A stretch of DNA of 64,000 bases from Angiostrongylus vasorum. Its lineage: Eukaryota > Nematoda > Chromadorea > Rhabditida > Metastrongylidae. The notes beneath the pieces are model-generated. The model had not been told where the DNA came from and made no database searches. It was given only the letters and a program-made list of their open reading frames with translations. A program made the position numbers and the translations under genes. Numbering within the stretch: the first letter of the stretch is position 1; every line of letters begins with the position of its first letter. Below are positions 48,017 to 60,432 of this stretch, in pieces. Location of the stretch: contig JADANN010000455.1 in the NCBI GenBank assembly GCA_018806985.1, forward strand, positions 232,486 through 296,485. Direction: 5' to 3'.

Positions 48017-48559
48017 CTAAACGGGTACGAAAAAAAATCGGACAAAGGGGAAATTTGTCTCGTAGGCCAGCAATGTGCACTTTGCGGAGGAGCGATTGCC
48101 GTTGTGTGCCACGTGCAAACGAATCCCATTACCCTTTGCAAATTTCTTCGTCTCATAGTAACCACATGACCTTTTATACACAAAGATAGTAAAAAAGAGA
48201 TCTCTCCAGTATTCCAATGCACTTTGGATTGTACGGAATGCATGCGCTTTGCAACTTCCTACCATAATAGCGCAGGCCATTGAAATGCTGCATCGATTGT
48301 TGTTCATGTTTTCCGTTGCAGTTCTCAACAAAACGTTGCTATTCGGTTTCGCAAATGTAGCGAACATTCTAGTAACCCATATAACAACATAAATTCTCGT
48401 GTAAAATGTTTCTATGATCGCCAAACGGTGTTTGATAGAGCAATCATACCAAATGGGCGCCGTTAAACGATGGTGACTGAAGCTTCTGCCTACGGTTGCC
48501 TCCAAGCGGAAATGAGCAGCCCGTCTGTTTACGAGACGGATTGTCTGCCACAGAGCCAC
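48017..48559 (-). CDS. Long single ORF, doubtful
   Basis: A 180-codon unbroken minus-strand frame, among the longest in the spacer regions. The product is rich in His, Arg and Phe, shows no motif I recognise, has no clear splice or promoter context, and abuts a SINE-A copy. It may be chance or a decayed mobile element. Confidence 0.15.
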   Translation of the reverse strand: MALWQTIRLVNRRAAHFRLEATVGRSFSHHRLTAPIWYDCSIKHRLAIIETFYTRIYVVIWVTRMFATFAKPNSNVLLRTATENMNNNRCSISMACAIMVGSCKAHAFRTIQSALEYWRDLFFTIFVYKRSCGYYETKKFAKGNGIRLHVAHNGNRSSAKCTLLAYETNFPFVRFFFVPV

Positions 48560-48934
48560 AGAGGCGGCATTTTAGAGCACCCGTCAAACTAAGAATAGTG
48601 GGCATCTATATGAGAAAAAAAACTAGGTTTCTGAGGAAAGTATCCATCTGAGCCACACAAAATCGCTTAAGAAAAGCATGAACTAAACTACGAATGCGGA
48701 TGATAGCCTTTGAGTAATAGGAAACTATCTCATACGGGGGAAACGAGATGTATCAGCACCCAGATACGTTAAGAGAAAAGTATTCCCCTAACAGGAAGTG
48801 CAAACCGTAACTTCGCTGGGAAAATTGAGTGTTTTCAGAGGGTAAACCAGAGACAAGAGAAGTTCTCATCGTTTGGATTTCCTATATAATTGTGAACTAA
48901 CTTTCCTTATTTGGCGGGTAGATTATTATTTCAT

Positions 48935-49100
48935 ACTGCATGTATAGCTTAGCGGTTAGTCGTGCGATACAACATACAGGAGATCGCTTGTTGGATGATC
49001 CCGCGCGTCTGTCTAACCAAGCATCCCATCCTCCCATTGTGGAGAAATTTGTGCCGGATATATCTGGGAGGATAAAAAAACACTGGATTGATACTGTAAT
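48935..49100 (+). mobile_element. SINE-C: different tRNA-like head on the shared core
   Basis: TAGCTTAGCGGTTAGTCGTG is a tRNA-like A-box region and is followed by TTGGATGATCCCGCGC. The core then reads ACCAAGCATCCCATCC, GGAGAAATTTGTGCCGG and TCTGGGAGGATAA, as in SINE-A. Only one copy seen. Confidence 0.6.
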
Positions 49101-49104
49101 GATT

Positions 49105-49280
49105 GACCAAACACGGCTGAGAGAGAACCGAAACGAACGACCCGCATAGTGTGGTGGTGAACACGTTAGCCGTCGAAAAGGATAATAACGGGCTCGATCC
49201 CCACCGCAGACACCTGCGGTTCGATTATATTTCACATCACACCCTTCCATGAAAAAAGTTAGGTAGTAAATAAAAAGTGA
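49105..49280 (+). mobile_element. SINE-D copy
   Basis: Head-like GTGTGGTGGTGAACACGTTAG and a B-box GGCTCGATCCCC, then CGCAGACACCTGCGGTTCG, and a 3' part TATTTCACATCACACCCT ending AATAAAAAG. Lies directly downstream of SINE-C. Confidence 0.65.
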
Positions 49281-49321
49281 CTACGCTGTGATGATTATTA
49301 TCATGATCTACGATGCTGAAT

Positions 49322-49372
49322 GGAGTCCAATGCATGGCGTATCGGCGCATCCTTCAGGGACTGATTCCCTCC
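49322..49372 (+). mobile_element. SINE-A 3' fragment
   Basis: GAGTCCAATGCATGGCG followed by GCGCATCCTTCAGGGACTGA matches the SINE-A 3' region only. Confidence 0.55.
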
Positions 49373-49661
49373 TATCTTTTTTTCCCATGACAGAAGAACT
49401 AACGAGTCCCAAAACTGCAAAACTACTTGGTTACGAGATTTGTCAATATATTTGTGAGCATCTGGTGAAGGCTTTTTCACTTGCCATTCGCTCAGCCCAT
49501 AATGACTTTCCCGCTTTCACTCATCGACAGTGTTTTTATCAAATACTAAGCGCTAGATAACACTGTCATCTACAAAGTTACAGTGTTAACAGGAATAAAG
49601 TCGAGTTAGTTCTAACGAATTATTCAACTTTACAGCGAAGAAAATTGCTAAGTTCCTTAAT

Positions 49662-49947
49662 AAAAAATAAAAGGATAAAGCACTCTGCGTTGATCAATCC
49701 CTGAGGGATGCGCCTTGCATGCCACTTCATTAAGCATCGTTTGGAAGTGATTGAATGCATGTCTGGCCTTTACAATGACTCGTCGTGGCTTACTGATGTA
49801 TCGAGCCAGTGATACTATCCTCCCACACAAGTCTGGTACCAATTTGCCAAGTCCCGAAGGGATGGAAGGCTTGGTGGGCCATGAGCGTGAGATCGATTCC
49901 ACGTCTGTGTTGCAAGGCACCTAAGACCACTGCGCCACACACACCCT
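49662..49947 (-). mobile_element. SINE-A copy with perfect 13 bp target-site duplication
   Basis: TAAGTTCCTTAAT at 49649-49661 and 49948-49960 brackets a full-length element: head GGGTGTGTGTGGCGCAGTGG on the minus strand, core, and an A/T-rich tail. One of the clearest records of target-primed insertion here. Confidence 0.92.
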
Positions 49948-50989
49948 TAAGTTCCTTAATGTTCTTAAAGCAACATCCATTAGTCATCCACAAAGGAGTT
50001 CTAATAGTCTGCTTTGCGAGTCGATAAGATTTCTGGAGGTGGCGAAAGAAAATGGTAGAGATGAAAGCATTTTCCTAAGATGTACAAGTGCTTTGATATT
50101 TGCCCTCAGAATCAGTGTTCGGCATGTCGTAAACACTAGTTAAACTGCCGATGACCTTTCTGGAACTGGAATTGTTGGTATATTAAGGAATAGAAAACCG
50201 TTGTCCTAATTCGGAAAACTCATGAATTTCGAACAACCGGAGAAGTTTCTAAGCGTAAGTCGCTTGAACTTCTGATTATTTATTAATTATGATTATAGAG
50301 GATTTAATCTATCTTGTAAAGGATACGGTCAACACGCGCAAGGCCTTGGTTGGGCCCTGTACGAGGCAAATCAAACCATCGGTCGGAAAATTTTCCACAC
50401 TTGTTTCAAAATACGAACTCCCTATGGTCCATAAAGGCAGGTGATTACATACGGTACGTACATGGCTGCGCCCGTACCCGGATGGAGACATAGGGATTCT
50501 AGGGAGAATCGACTCGACCGCCATTCAGCGACATTCATGAAGAAGATCAGGACAGACGAATGGCGGGCCGGGATCCACACAGTGTGTGAAATCGTACCAT
50601 GTAAAGTAGAGAAAAAACCCCGGAATGACAAAATAGTGACGTCAAGACATCCATAACGGTAAAAAAAATGAGGAAAGCAGTTCTTACCACCGTGGTTAAG
50701 GGAGAAGTCTTTAGATAAATAAATGGTGGTTTTCACTGATAATCTATTTCGAGCATTTGATGAATAAGTGGACTGACCTTGAAATCCTAACCCTGCTTGC
50801 CGCCAAGACGCAAGATTATTTGTACTAGAAAAAAATCCAACCTTACAAAAACTTTTGTTGCAACGTTCAGAATTCCTTGCTAAGCTCAGCTTTATTTGAA
50901 ATTAACAACGAGATATTCCAAATAAAGTACAACTATAAAAATAGCACGAAAATGGAGCAAGCCGGTTGAAAAGAAGTGCTAACATTCTT

Positions 50990-51175
50990 CTGAGAGGGAC
51001 CTCTCTAGTTCTTCAATCTTCAGTCCTACGTTTTGGAGGAACTTCTTAGCCAAAAAACAACTACATTACACAAAAAACAACTACATTACATCCTTCCGAG
51101 AAGGACCGCTCTAGTTCTTCAATCTTCGGTCTCTACGTTCTGGAGGAGCTTATCAACCAAAAAACTACATGATAG
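50990..51175. repeat. Local tandem duplication, about 75-85 bp unit
   Basis: TCTAGTTCTTCAATCTTC, then ACGTT(T/C)TGGAGGA and CCAAAAAAC appear twice, with a nested CAAAAAACAACTACATTACA direct repeat at 51050-51090. Confidence 0.7.
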
Positions 51176-51994
51176 ATTCCCGTTACTGAACGAAATTACT
51201 GGTAGCGGAAATTACGAGCGTATTGGCCACCTGCCGCAGAATAATGAGCAGCCTTGAGCCGGATCAGATGGCCCAAACATTGTTCGTGCTCAAAAGTACT
51301 AAGCAAGCTTCCAGAAAAAAATAGGTAGGACCCAGATTTCCAACAAAAGGAAATCCTACATTTTTTTTTGCACTAGAGCATAATATTTTAACAATGTGCA
51401 TAAGAAAAAGACCGTATCACCTGATAAAAAGAGGAAAAGATGATAAGAGCAAACAAACGACCGAGAATGACTCATCTGGAAAAATTTACACGGCATATCT
51501 TTCTTTTTTTCCATTCAAAATAGAAATTACACATTCGAAGAACCAAACAGTCAACAATGAACCGTCTGAAAAAGAGAAAAGAAGTGAGACCGTGGGAAAA
51601 AAAAACATGTTAGAACGGTGATTATTGAGCTGGAAATGATGGAAAACGAGAAGAGGAGGGAGACTGATGTCAAGAAAATGAACTGATATGAGGTTTGTAG
51701 AAGGCTGGTGCCCGGCGCTAGATGGAATAACCGGAACCAGTTTGATCTTTGACATCTGTCTTCAATAAGCTGGTATTTCATCGGAGAAATGGCTCCCCAA
51801 GAGAGCTCGACGAAATTAGAAGTAATATTTGGCATAGTTTCCAGCATTAAGCGATCTTTAGGTTGCCCAGAATTGAATAAAAGCTGGAATGTAGGCTTCC
51901 TGGAAGCAAATAAGAGATCTAGTCAGCGTTTCTGGTGGAAGAGAGTCATCTACGACAACGACGATGACTCAGGAAGATGGGGACAAAATTCCAG

Positions 51995-52152
51995 TTTGTC
52001 ACCGGCTACATAGCACCGCCACGCACGCCCAGTGTGCTGAGTCATCGCGCAGACACGCCCAGTCGCCCGTCGGGTGGCGCGCCGATCTCCATGGGCGCGG
52101 CGCGCTTGCCGTATGGGGACAACACAATGGGACGGTGCGGGTGCAGGTGCGG
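51995..52152 (+). CDS. Candidate GC-rich exon of an unrecognised gene
   Basis: Acceptor AAAATTCCAG leads into a frame with strongly GC-ending codons: FVTGYIAPPRTPSV, SHRADTPSRPSGG and APISMGAARLPYGDNTMG. It reaches a donor-like TGCAG|GTGCGG. CpG density and third-position GC are far above the surrounding AT-rich sequence. No neighbouring exon or family was identified; the minus strand is also open. Confidence 0.35.
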
Positions 52153-54339
52153 GCGTCTGGACGCGCTCCACTTGTTGCAAAATCAGTGGGCTAAATGTAG
52201 AAGGGCAAAGGATAGACGACAAAGTAGTGTTCTGCGTTGCTCGGTCACTTATAGATGTGTCGTGTATTCTACTGCATTCGTATCACAGTGAAGATGATCG
52301 AACTCGTGGTTTCGTCTGTATAATGACTATTGTAAAAGGTCATGGAGGTGTTTGGCTGGGTAGGTTGCAGTCATCTTGACCTTTCCAGGCTCTAAGGAAG
52401 ATGAAATTTGCCGGAAAGTCAGCTTTGCCGGAATCGTCTGTGTCACCTGTAGTCCTGTTATTGTTCCCAGTCGCGTGCAAAAGTAGTCCAGTGGGTTCTG
52501 CTAGCTCTAGGGAGTCGTTGAGCATCATATCTTTCTTCTAGGCTTTTCGTAAAGAACTCTGACCATCGGATTACTGACCATTACTATCGCAGGAAACTAT
52601 GTATGTATTAGGTCAATATCTTTTGTCCTCCTGAGAGCTTACTAGCACCCTTTTATCGATGCCATAGGGATTGAAGTCTTCGTCTATCGATTTATCGATG
52701 CCAAAGAGATTGAAGGTGGGCACCTGAGGCGACAGATTGAACCAACGATAACATGCCAGCTCTATCCACTGCGCTACACGTGCTTCGAGCCAATGTAGGG
52801 CAAGTAAATGAAAGAAAAATGAACAGAAGTAAGATGGAAAGCACGATTTTCATGAATGCAATTAATGCTTTAAGCAGAAATAGAACTGGGACCAGAACTC
52901 CCACATATTTGCACCAAGGCTATAAGAATGGCTGGACGAGTAGGTGGGATGTCAATGTCGTAGTTTCCACAATTTGAGGAATGCGAATAACCCCCATCTC
53001 CAAAAGGTCAGGCGTTGTAAACTGCCCAGAACTAAATGTCTGATTTAAAAGGAGGGCTAAAAAAAAACTATGGCTTTTCTCAAATTCAATTTTACTAGTC
53101 AGAGTAGATGCATAATTACCATCAACTCTAGCGAATGAGTATAAGCTTAGGTTATCCACCCGTGCAAATGCTTAACTCCCTGGATCCGAAAGTGTAGTCG
53201 AAGGACGATTTCCATTAACTCTTGAAGATAATGTAGAAAACCACACTCATTACAATTCCTAAGTGCTTCGAATACTCTGTGAGGTTCTATAACGATCACC
53301 AACTTAGTTATGCTATTGACAAGGCTTTGACGGACGTTTTAGATGCTCGTTTCATCCACTACACCTTCAAATTGTCCTCCCACTCTGCTCACTTCACGAA
53401 TTTTTTTGTCTCCTCATTGCAGCACTTATCAAACTAAGAAGTTCGTCCATGTTTTCCTGTGGGTCTGCACTGAAGTATCAGCTTAAAAAGTATTCCTACT
53501 AGTTGGCGGAGCTTGACAGTTTCCGGTGAAAAAATGTCTCTTGTTTACCTCAAACCTTCTGATTGTTCTAGCATTGTAATGACTCTAAAAAAGCGGACCC
53601 TTCATCTTATCAATGCTACTGGTAACAGCGCTTTCCAAAAGGCTAGCGACAGATCCAAACAAATACCTCTTTGTGATGATTTACGACGCTTATAAATGGA
53701 TTTTCTGGTTTTCTCATTCTTAAGCCGAGAAAAAAAAACTGTCAGTAAAGCGATGGTACGATCTAGTGTTAAACATTGGGATAACAATGACATTGGTTGG
53801 CACAGGTACATCTTATTTACGATTTATGGCCTTAATGAAGTAGAGAAGCTCTCCACTTTTTTTGTTCCTTTCGAATCAGCGAAATCCGAATTAGGCAATT
53901 TAGACGTTGCTTTGAGGTTAACTTCGGCGTTGACTGCTTTAACGCTGTTGTAGATGATGGCATCTTCTCTGTACTTTTCCAAGCTTTATGAGATCTGCGT
54001 ACGCTATCCCAAAGTGGGGACAACATCTCGTGCTCTTCGTGATCACCTAAACGAAGGCTATTCGCTTACTTGATGACCAGAATACAACCTGCAGGTATAG
54101 AAACACAACCATATACGCATTTATGAAAGTCTGGATATATACAGAAAGAAGTAACTAGGCAACAAAGACATGCAGTTCATTGCTTGAGTTCAACTGCATC
54201 CCTGAATAAGTACACGAAATTTTGGTCCACTTAACCTCGTATTCACCATCGAGGACGCCTCATATAGCCTTTCGAAAGTTCAAGAACTCTAATGTAAGGA
54301 ATATCCACGGCGAATCGAACGAATGTACTTTGGCTGCAC
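52153..54339. other. No supported gene
   Basis: Short ORFs on both strands, and a tRNA-like head fragment of SINE-A type (CACTGCGCTACACGTGC) near 52768-52785. Nothing else supported. Confidence 0.4.
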
Positions 54340-54960
54340 CTATGAAAAAAAAGCGCCACTCATCAAAAATAGAATTGTTCCTGATGTCTCGCATACACAC
54401 TCAACATGTCAAATACCTCAGAACGCCCTTTGCACATTTGGGTCGGAGAATCAATATAACGAGCAAGTTAGCTACAGAGCAGCCAAGTAGGAGCAAGTGA
54501 GTGGGGATCTTAAAAATACATGAGAGACGCAGCAAAGAAAATGAAAAACGATAGGATCCGTGGCTAGCACTTCGACACTGGAGTTCTCCCTATGCACGTC
54601 TCGGGAATCTGGTTTTCCGTATAAGCAGGATCAAAGTGCGGTCGGCATTATATTATAGAGCGCGTTAACGACGGAATGCCAGTGAGAGTATCCTGCTTCA
54701 TGCAAATGAGAGGGGCAACCCGGAGTTTCGATGTACGCGGATGATCGAAGATAAGATGCGCAGCGGTATACACGAAGATATCGAAAATCAGGTGGGCCGA
54801 ACACGTCACGCGTCTGGAATGACAACCGCTGGAGAGGAGGTGTCAACGACGGGCTTTTTGGAGATTTTAAAGGAGAGTTCGAACGGGAAAATATGAACCT
54901 TCTATATACCTCAAGGGAAAAGAATCTATTGGGTAACCTCGATCGAATAATCACTGGATG
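54340..54960 (+). pseudogene. Degraded RTE-type retrotransposon fragment (RT end and C-terminus)
   Basis: HLGRRINITSKLA (the LGR.IN...LA block) is followed by VYTKISKIRWAEHVTRLE, the same WAGHV region as the copy in the cfim-2 intron. Frame changes and stops throughout. Confidence 0.7.
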
Positions 54961-55308
54961 AATAAATTTCTTACCATTTCTTTTTCTCATGTTCCTTCTC
55001 CAAATCTTTACTTTGCGGCATAAAACTGGTTTCATCTCATAGATGCAGTGTCAAATGACACTCTTTCCTAGCTTTGCATACCACGACCACCACGAAGAAA
55101 ACTGCACACAAAAAGCCGTTGATGGCTTGGACACAAATGTTGCGAAGAAAGTCCGGTGTGTTCTCATTTTTGACCAATAACATACACAGTTGTGAGAAAA
55201 GGTTTGGGACCTCCAGTTTCATAAAAAGTAAGTGTTTTTAATCCAGGACTGATTGCGTATTTTTCCACCACCTTTGTTGATTATATTCATAAAAAGCTCT
55301 CTCTCTCT

Positions 55309-55568
55309 CTCAAGCTCTCGGCGTTGATAAATCCCTGAGGGATGCACCATTCATTCGACTTCACTAAGCATCTTTCGGAGGTGACTGAATGCATATCTGG
55401 CCTTTACAATGACTCGCGGTAGCTTACCGATGTGTGGAGCTGCTACCTTCCCAGACACGTCTGATACCAATTTGCCGAACCCGGAGGGATGGAGGGCTTA
55501 GTGAGCCTAGGGCGCGGGGATCGATCCCACGTGTATGGGCGCCTTCGACCGCTGCGCTACACGCTCTC
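55309..55568 (-). mobile_element. SINE-A copy next to a (CT)n tract
   Basis: Recognisable head, core and body; the usual TTTATCC tail is replaced by a CT repeat at 55297-55310. No clear target-site duplication. Confidence 0.8.
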
Positions 55569-56804
55569 TACACACGTAATGCAGTACAATAGAATAATAA
55601 TGCAATAATGCAATGTTAACATTAAATTGCATTTAACAACAAGGAATCAATAGTGGAGCAGTATGAAAGAAAGAAACACATTTTCCAGTCGTAAGGTATA
55701 TAGTATTTAAAACATAGCAAAGGAGACTTCCGAACTTCCGTATGAAAACTTGGAACTGCATACTGGAAAAAAAGAATCGAAAATGAAACATCTAAGCAAG
55801 GGAATGAAATTTACTCTAAAGGAAATAATAGGGTCGTGTTGCCCTTTGGCCCCATCTTCCTGTGGAAAAATAGAAAAATTTTGAATTCAGAGTACTTGTT
55901 TTTTAAATCGAACTAAGTAAAAGTCTTACGGAAGCAATACATTACAACAAATTTCTTCGTTATGTAAAAACAGCAATGGAAGGCTAAAAAACCGGAAGGA
56001 GGATGAATAATGAACTCACAATAACAAGGGAGAAGATCCGAAACTACTGACTTGAAACAGAAGTTGTTGCCCAATTTTGTTCGGAGATAATTGTTTTCAC
56101 GTTGGTCCATCTGCTTGTACACTTTGGGAATATTCCATTTTGATGCGCGTTCTGGAATACCCTATGTATTTTATGGCAGCGGTGTGAAAGTGGCTGTATG
56201 CTGCGGAAGAACATTGAATCGAAACGGACGACTAAAAAAAGTTCTTGGAGAACTAGCGCCATCGCACTAGCGCTCCAACATTCCTCAAGAAAATCAGTAC
56301 CGACTGCCTACTGCAAGCCGAGATACGGACTCATACAGTCATACCGCGATAGATCTGTGAATGTCAGCACGAGTGCGCTTTGCTGCTTCGTCACCAGCGA
56401 CAAAACTTTCCGCATTCTTTGCTGCAGTGAGGAAAGAGCTACAGAAACAATTCAGACGCCGGTCCTTGTAGGACAAATCTGAGCATCACGTCAAAAAGTC
56501 GACTCATAGGAGGATTTCACGTGAACCACTATTCCTCGACTACCCCTACAGTCTCGACATAGCGTTTCCAGATCGTCATAAAGATCTGCTCAATGTCATA
56601 AAGCATTTATTACCGATGCGATAAAAATTCCGATGATTACGATGACCCTAAGAACGTCCTCGCCAGACTCACCAAATGCTGACTGGTTTTGTTTACGGAA
56701 GAAGTGGATCCAGGACTCACTCCAAAGAAACTATTATATTATATCATTATAAAAAATATTATTGTTGATAGTTATGTTACACACACTGATAGCTGAAGTT
56801 GTGG

Positions 56805-57080
56805 TACCTATTCTCCCGAATAGTTCCTGGCAACGCACCTATTTCGTAGTATGTTTTTGAACCTTCCCAGCTTGAACTAGCACTCCATCCATCTGAATAC
56901 TATTTCTACAGCGCTTCTTCCTGATTGTTGCACTCTGTGTATCTACTCAATGATCCTCAGCCAAGTCTAGCCACCCCATGGGTTCCGCCCATCCGGAGAC
57001 CCACTGTTGATCTGAGGAAGCAGAACAATATCCTATCCCACTTCCGCTCTACCATAATCCGTGCTCAATTATGTGTACTG
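56805..57080. repeat. Diverged direct repeat, first arm
   Basis: GCACCTATTTCGTAGTATG, CTAGCACTCCA, ACTCAATGATCCTCAGCC match the arm at 58.1 kb at roughly three-quarters identity by eye. Confidence 0.6.
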
Positions 57081-58084
57081 TTACAATGCCTAACATTTTT
57101 GTCCACTGCCTATTATTGCTTCACTGGTGCGGAGATATTTGCTTCATCACTGAGGCCGTTCCTTTGCCTTTTTTCTCGTCAAGTTTTTGCTTTTTTTTTC
57201 AGCGAAGGTCTCACTTAAGACGTAGGAAGCTGAAAATTGTCCTTTCTCCTTGCTACTGTTCGCGCACAATAATTTAGTGGAAACTTTGGTTATGTAGCGT
57301 CGTGATGCCTATAAACTGGAGGTTTCATCATATGCTGTGAACACCACATGTACCTGTTTCACTGACTACCAATCTATGACTGCGTTAGGCAATACGTTGC
57401 AGCGGAATAACAGTTCTGGAGCGGAAGTGGGGTTAATCAGGCTAGTTCCAAGTTTTGTTGTCGGTGAACTTTCTTATTTGTGATGAAACCAAGTGTGCAC
57501 TAGCTTGGAGTGCGGTCATGTATATCCCTTCAAAGAAGTTACGCCAAAATGTTGTTCTAGTCATCAATGTATGCCGTATCCTGAGATGCACACCAACTGG
57601 CGCAGATGTGAAAGCTTATCCACAATAGAAATTCTCCCTGTATCGTCTCGAACAACTTCTCTATGTCACTATAAAGGATTCCTGTCATTGAACGGTCTTC
57701 CTCATCGAGAACCAGTTTTTCTACTTCAACTGCCAAAGACAACGAAATGCACTTCTGTGGCATTAAGGACGCAGACCATCTATGTCAAACCGAGCGAGGT
57801 AAGGAAAGATGTTGCATATACTCACACGTCTGACTCAACGGGCAACTAAAACGAAAGGGAGTCCAACCACCGTTTCGGCACAGCTGGCTCCAAAAGCCTC
57901 ATGTTGCCATCGTTCTTAAATATTTCATGTAAAATCACACTTGCCTTGCTCCATCTTGTGTCTACTACATGTTGTTAAGCTTCACGCAACCTGAACTATT
58001 ACCTTAAATCGGGGGCGGAGTGTAGTAGCTATTCCACCGAATAGTTACTACCATTATGTTGATTCTTTCTTGAATAACTCAATC

Positions 58085-58340
58085 GCTAAAACAAGTTGAA
58101 CTTCATGGCTGTGCACCTACTCCGTAATATGTTTTGCACCTTTCCATCTCCACCTAGCACTCCAACAATCACCATCATATATTTACACCTATTCTTGATT
58201 GTCACACTCCGTGTGTATACTCAATGGTTCTCAGCCATCCCATAGGCTGCGCTCATCCGTAGATCTGCTATTGATCTGTGGATGCAAAAAAAATATACTA
58301 TTCTAGTTCTGCGAGACCATACTACGTGGCCAACAATGTG
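58085..58340. repeat. Diverged direct repeat, second arm
   Basis: GCACCTACTCCGTAATATG, CTAGCACTCCA, ACTCAATGGTTCTCAGCC, in the same orientation as the first arm; about 1.0 kb lies between. Confidence 0.6.
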
Positions 58341-60369
58341 TAAAGTCTGAAATCCTGAGACCAACTTTCTTTTAGCCTCGGAATTGTGCAAAGTGGAATT
58401 TATGCTTAAGTTTTGCATACTGAGGTTATGAAACTGCTTGGCTGAGCGGAATGCATGTCAGTTTGACGTTTTTGTGCTCTGAAGAAGGTGAAACCACCGA
58501 AACGTCGGCTATTCTGCATTACCAACCTCGTGTATGTTCATCAGGAAAGACAGTGAATATGTAATGTCATTACTTCTTCATTATATCACCATAATACCAT
58601 TGTATAAGACGTTTTAACGTTGCTAGTGACCCTTATTGCTCTCTAAACTATCTCTACCTGTTGGTCACATTATTGCACATATTTTTCTGCACTAAAAAGC
58701 CTTACTATCGCCATTTCCTTAATACTGTGTTACCGTTGCTATAAAAAACTGTTGAAATACCCAAGTTTTCGACCTGGTGCTACGATAAAAACGAAAAGAC
58801 TTGCGTAGCAGGAAATATCGCATAAACGAGGAACTTCAGTACAAAAGTTATGTCTTGAACAAGTGAGATCAAAAGGTAAGAAAAGGAGGATGGGAACGAC
58901 GATGCTCCTCTGACTTATAATGAAGTACTTAAGGTCGGTCTCTCCATGTGACGCCAGCTACAACACTTTTCCATACATTTCGTTGTATTGCAAACATTAT
59001 CCAGATGAATGTTCTGCTTCTCATGTGAGTGCGACTTTGGGGAGTTGAAGATTTGTAACAGTGCTAGGTTGTTACCAAACCTCCAGCAAATCGGTGGTGC
59101 TACCAAATAAAGTGGAAAATTCCCTCCCCGGCTAGTGCGGTTCACCCACAAAGACAAATTCTGCGACTACTCGACTGAACGATAGAGGACGATGTGACAG
59201 CTTAAGTCCCAAGTGGTAATTCAAGACATTTCCTTAGAAAATTGTTGAATAATTACAACGTTTTCATGAATGAGAACATTTTATGTCTTTTTGATTTTGG
59301 TTGCAAAAAAATGATTTGCCCATACAGGTGATGGATGACACGCATTCTGTTATGGCACCACTCTATATGGATAGCTCATTTGTGCATGATACCATCTAGT
59401 TTTTGGCTAAATGGAGTCTTAGAATTGCTAGAGCCTTTGCAAAAGTCTTAAGTTTGCTGTGACGTGACCTCCTCAAGCCGTCACTGTACTCGTTGACAGG
59501 ATCGAATCAGTGAATCAAGAAGACTTGTCACCTTATCGCTCGAATTCTGTCACGTTGCCAATTTGTTAAACAAGTGTATTCCTTGTTTTAGATGGAAATG
59601 TTGGAGACCTTCGTAACACCGCCGTGCTTGGAGAGGAACTGCTTGCTGTGGAAAACGCCTAGATACCTAGAAAGAACCACTACTACAGCAGGGTAGGTCG
59701 GAATCACAGAATTAGCAGAACATCGTATAGTAACTCCGCGGAATCTTCGACTCACTTGAACGGCGCTTGGTGAAGTCTCCGGTTGATTCTATGCTCTGAA
59801 AAATTAGGCAATAGTTCCTTTTTGCTTCAGAGACTCAAAGAGCCAAAATTTTCTCTAGTGGGGCAGTTTTTCCATCATGAAGAAGTGTAGACCACCATTA
59901 GACGATTCTTTAGACGTGTAATGTATATCCCGTTGGGACCCAATAAGTAATGGTTTTGTTCACTGGTTGTTGCTAAGACAAATCACGTATGCAGTCAAAT
60001 TCACAACCGAAGCAGACCACCTCTATGGAGGTATCCGCCCTTTTAATCGTGAATGAGATACCAAAAATGAATGCGTTTGCATAAATAATTTCAACAATTT
60101 TAGCGGATTGGGATCGCCAAATCAAGAAACTTTCAGTCCATTTTGAGAGTTTCTAAATAAAACTTCTCGCGACGATTTTAAACCATCGACTCTTTTAGTA
60201 CTATCGTGAAGGTGTTTAAAGCCGCGGGTTTTGCAGTGCTTAGAGGCCCCTGAAAAAATTGCTGTAACATCGCAGTTAGGACCGTCCTTATCCTCGAGGT
60301 ATCTTCATCACAGACTTGATAGATCGTTAGGTTATGGCAACGCATTATGTACGCGAAATATGCATTGAG

Positions 60370-60432
60370 TCGCCAATACGATGCTTAATAGAGTGAATTG
60401 CATGGCGCATCCCCAGGGTATCGATCAACACC
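60370..60432 (+). mobile_element. SINE-A 3' fragment
   Basis: GATGCTTAATAGAGTGAATT then GCATGGCGCATCC and TCGATCAACACC correspond to the last 60 bp of SINE-A. Confidence 0.6.

Larger units (their letters stand above)
41162..48900. other. Repeat-rich spacer beyond plastin
   Basis: Holds four SINE-A copies, a SINE-B, an inverted repeat and G-rich tracts. Between them I see only short or doubtful ORFs. Confidence 0.5.
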
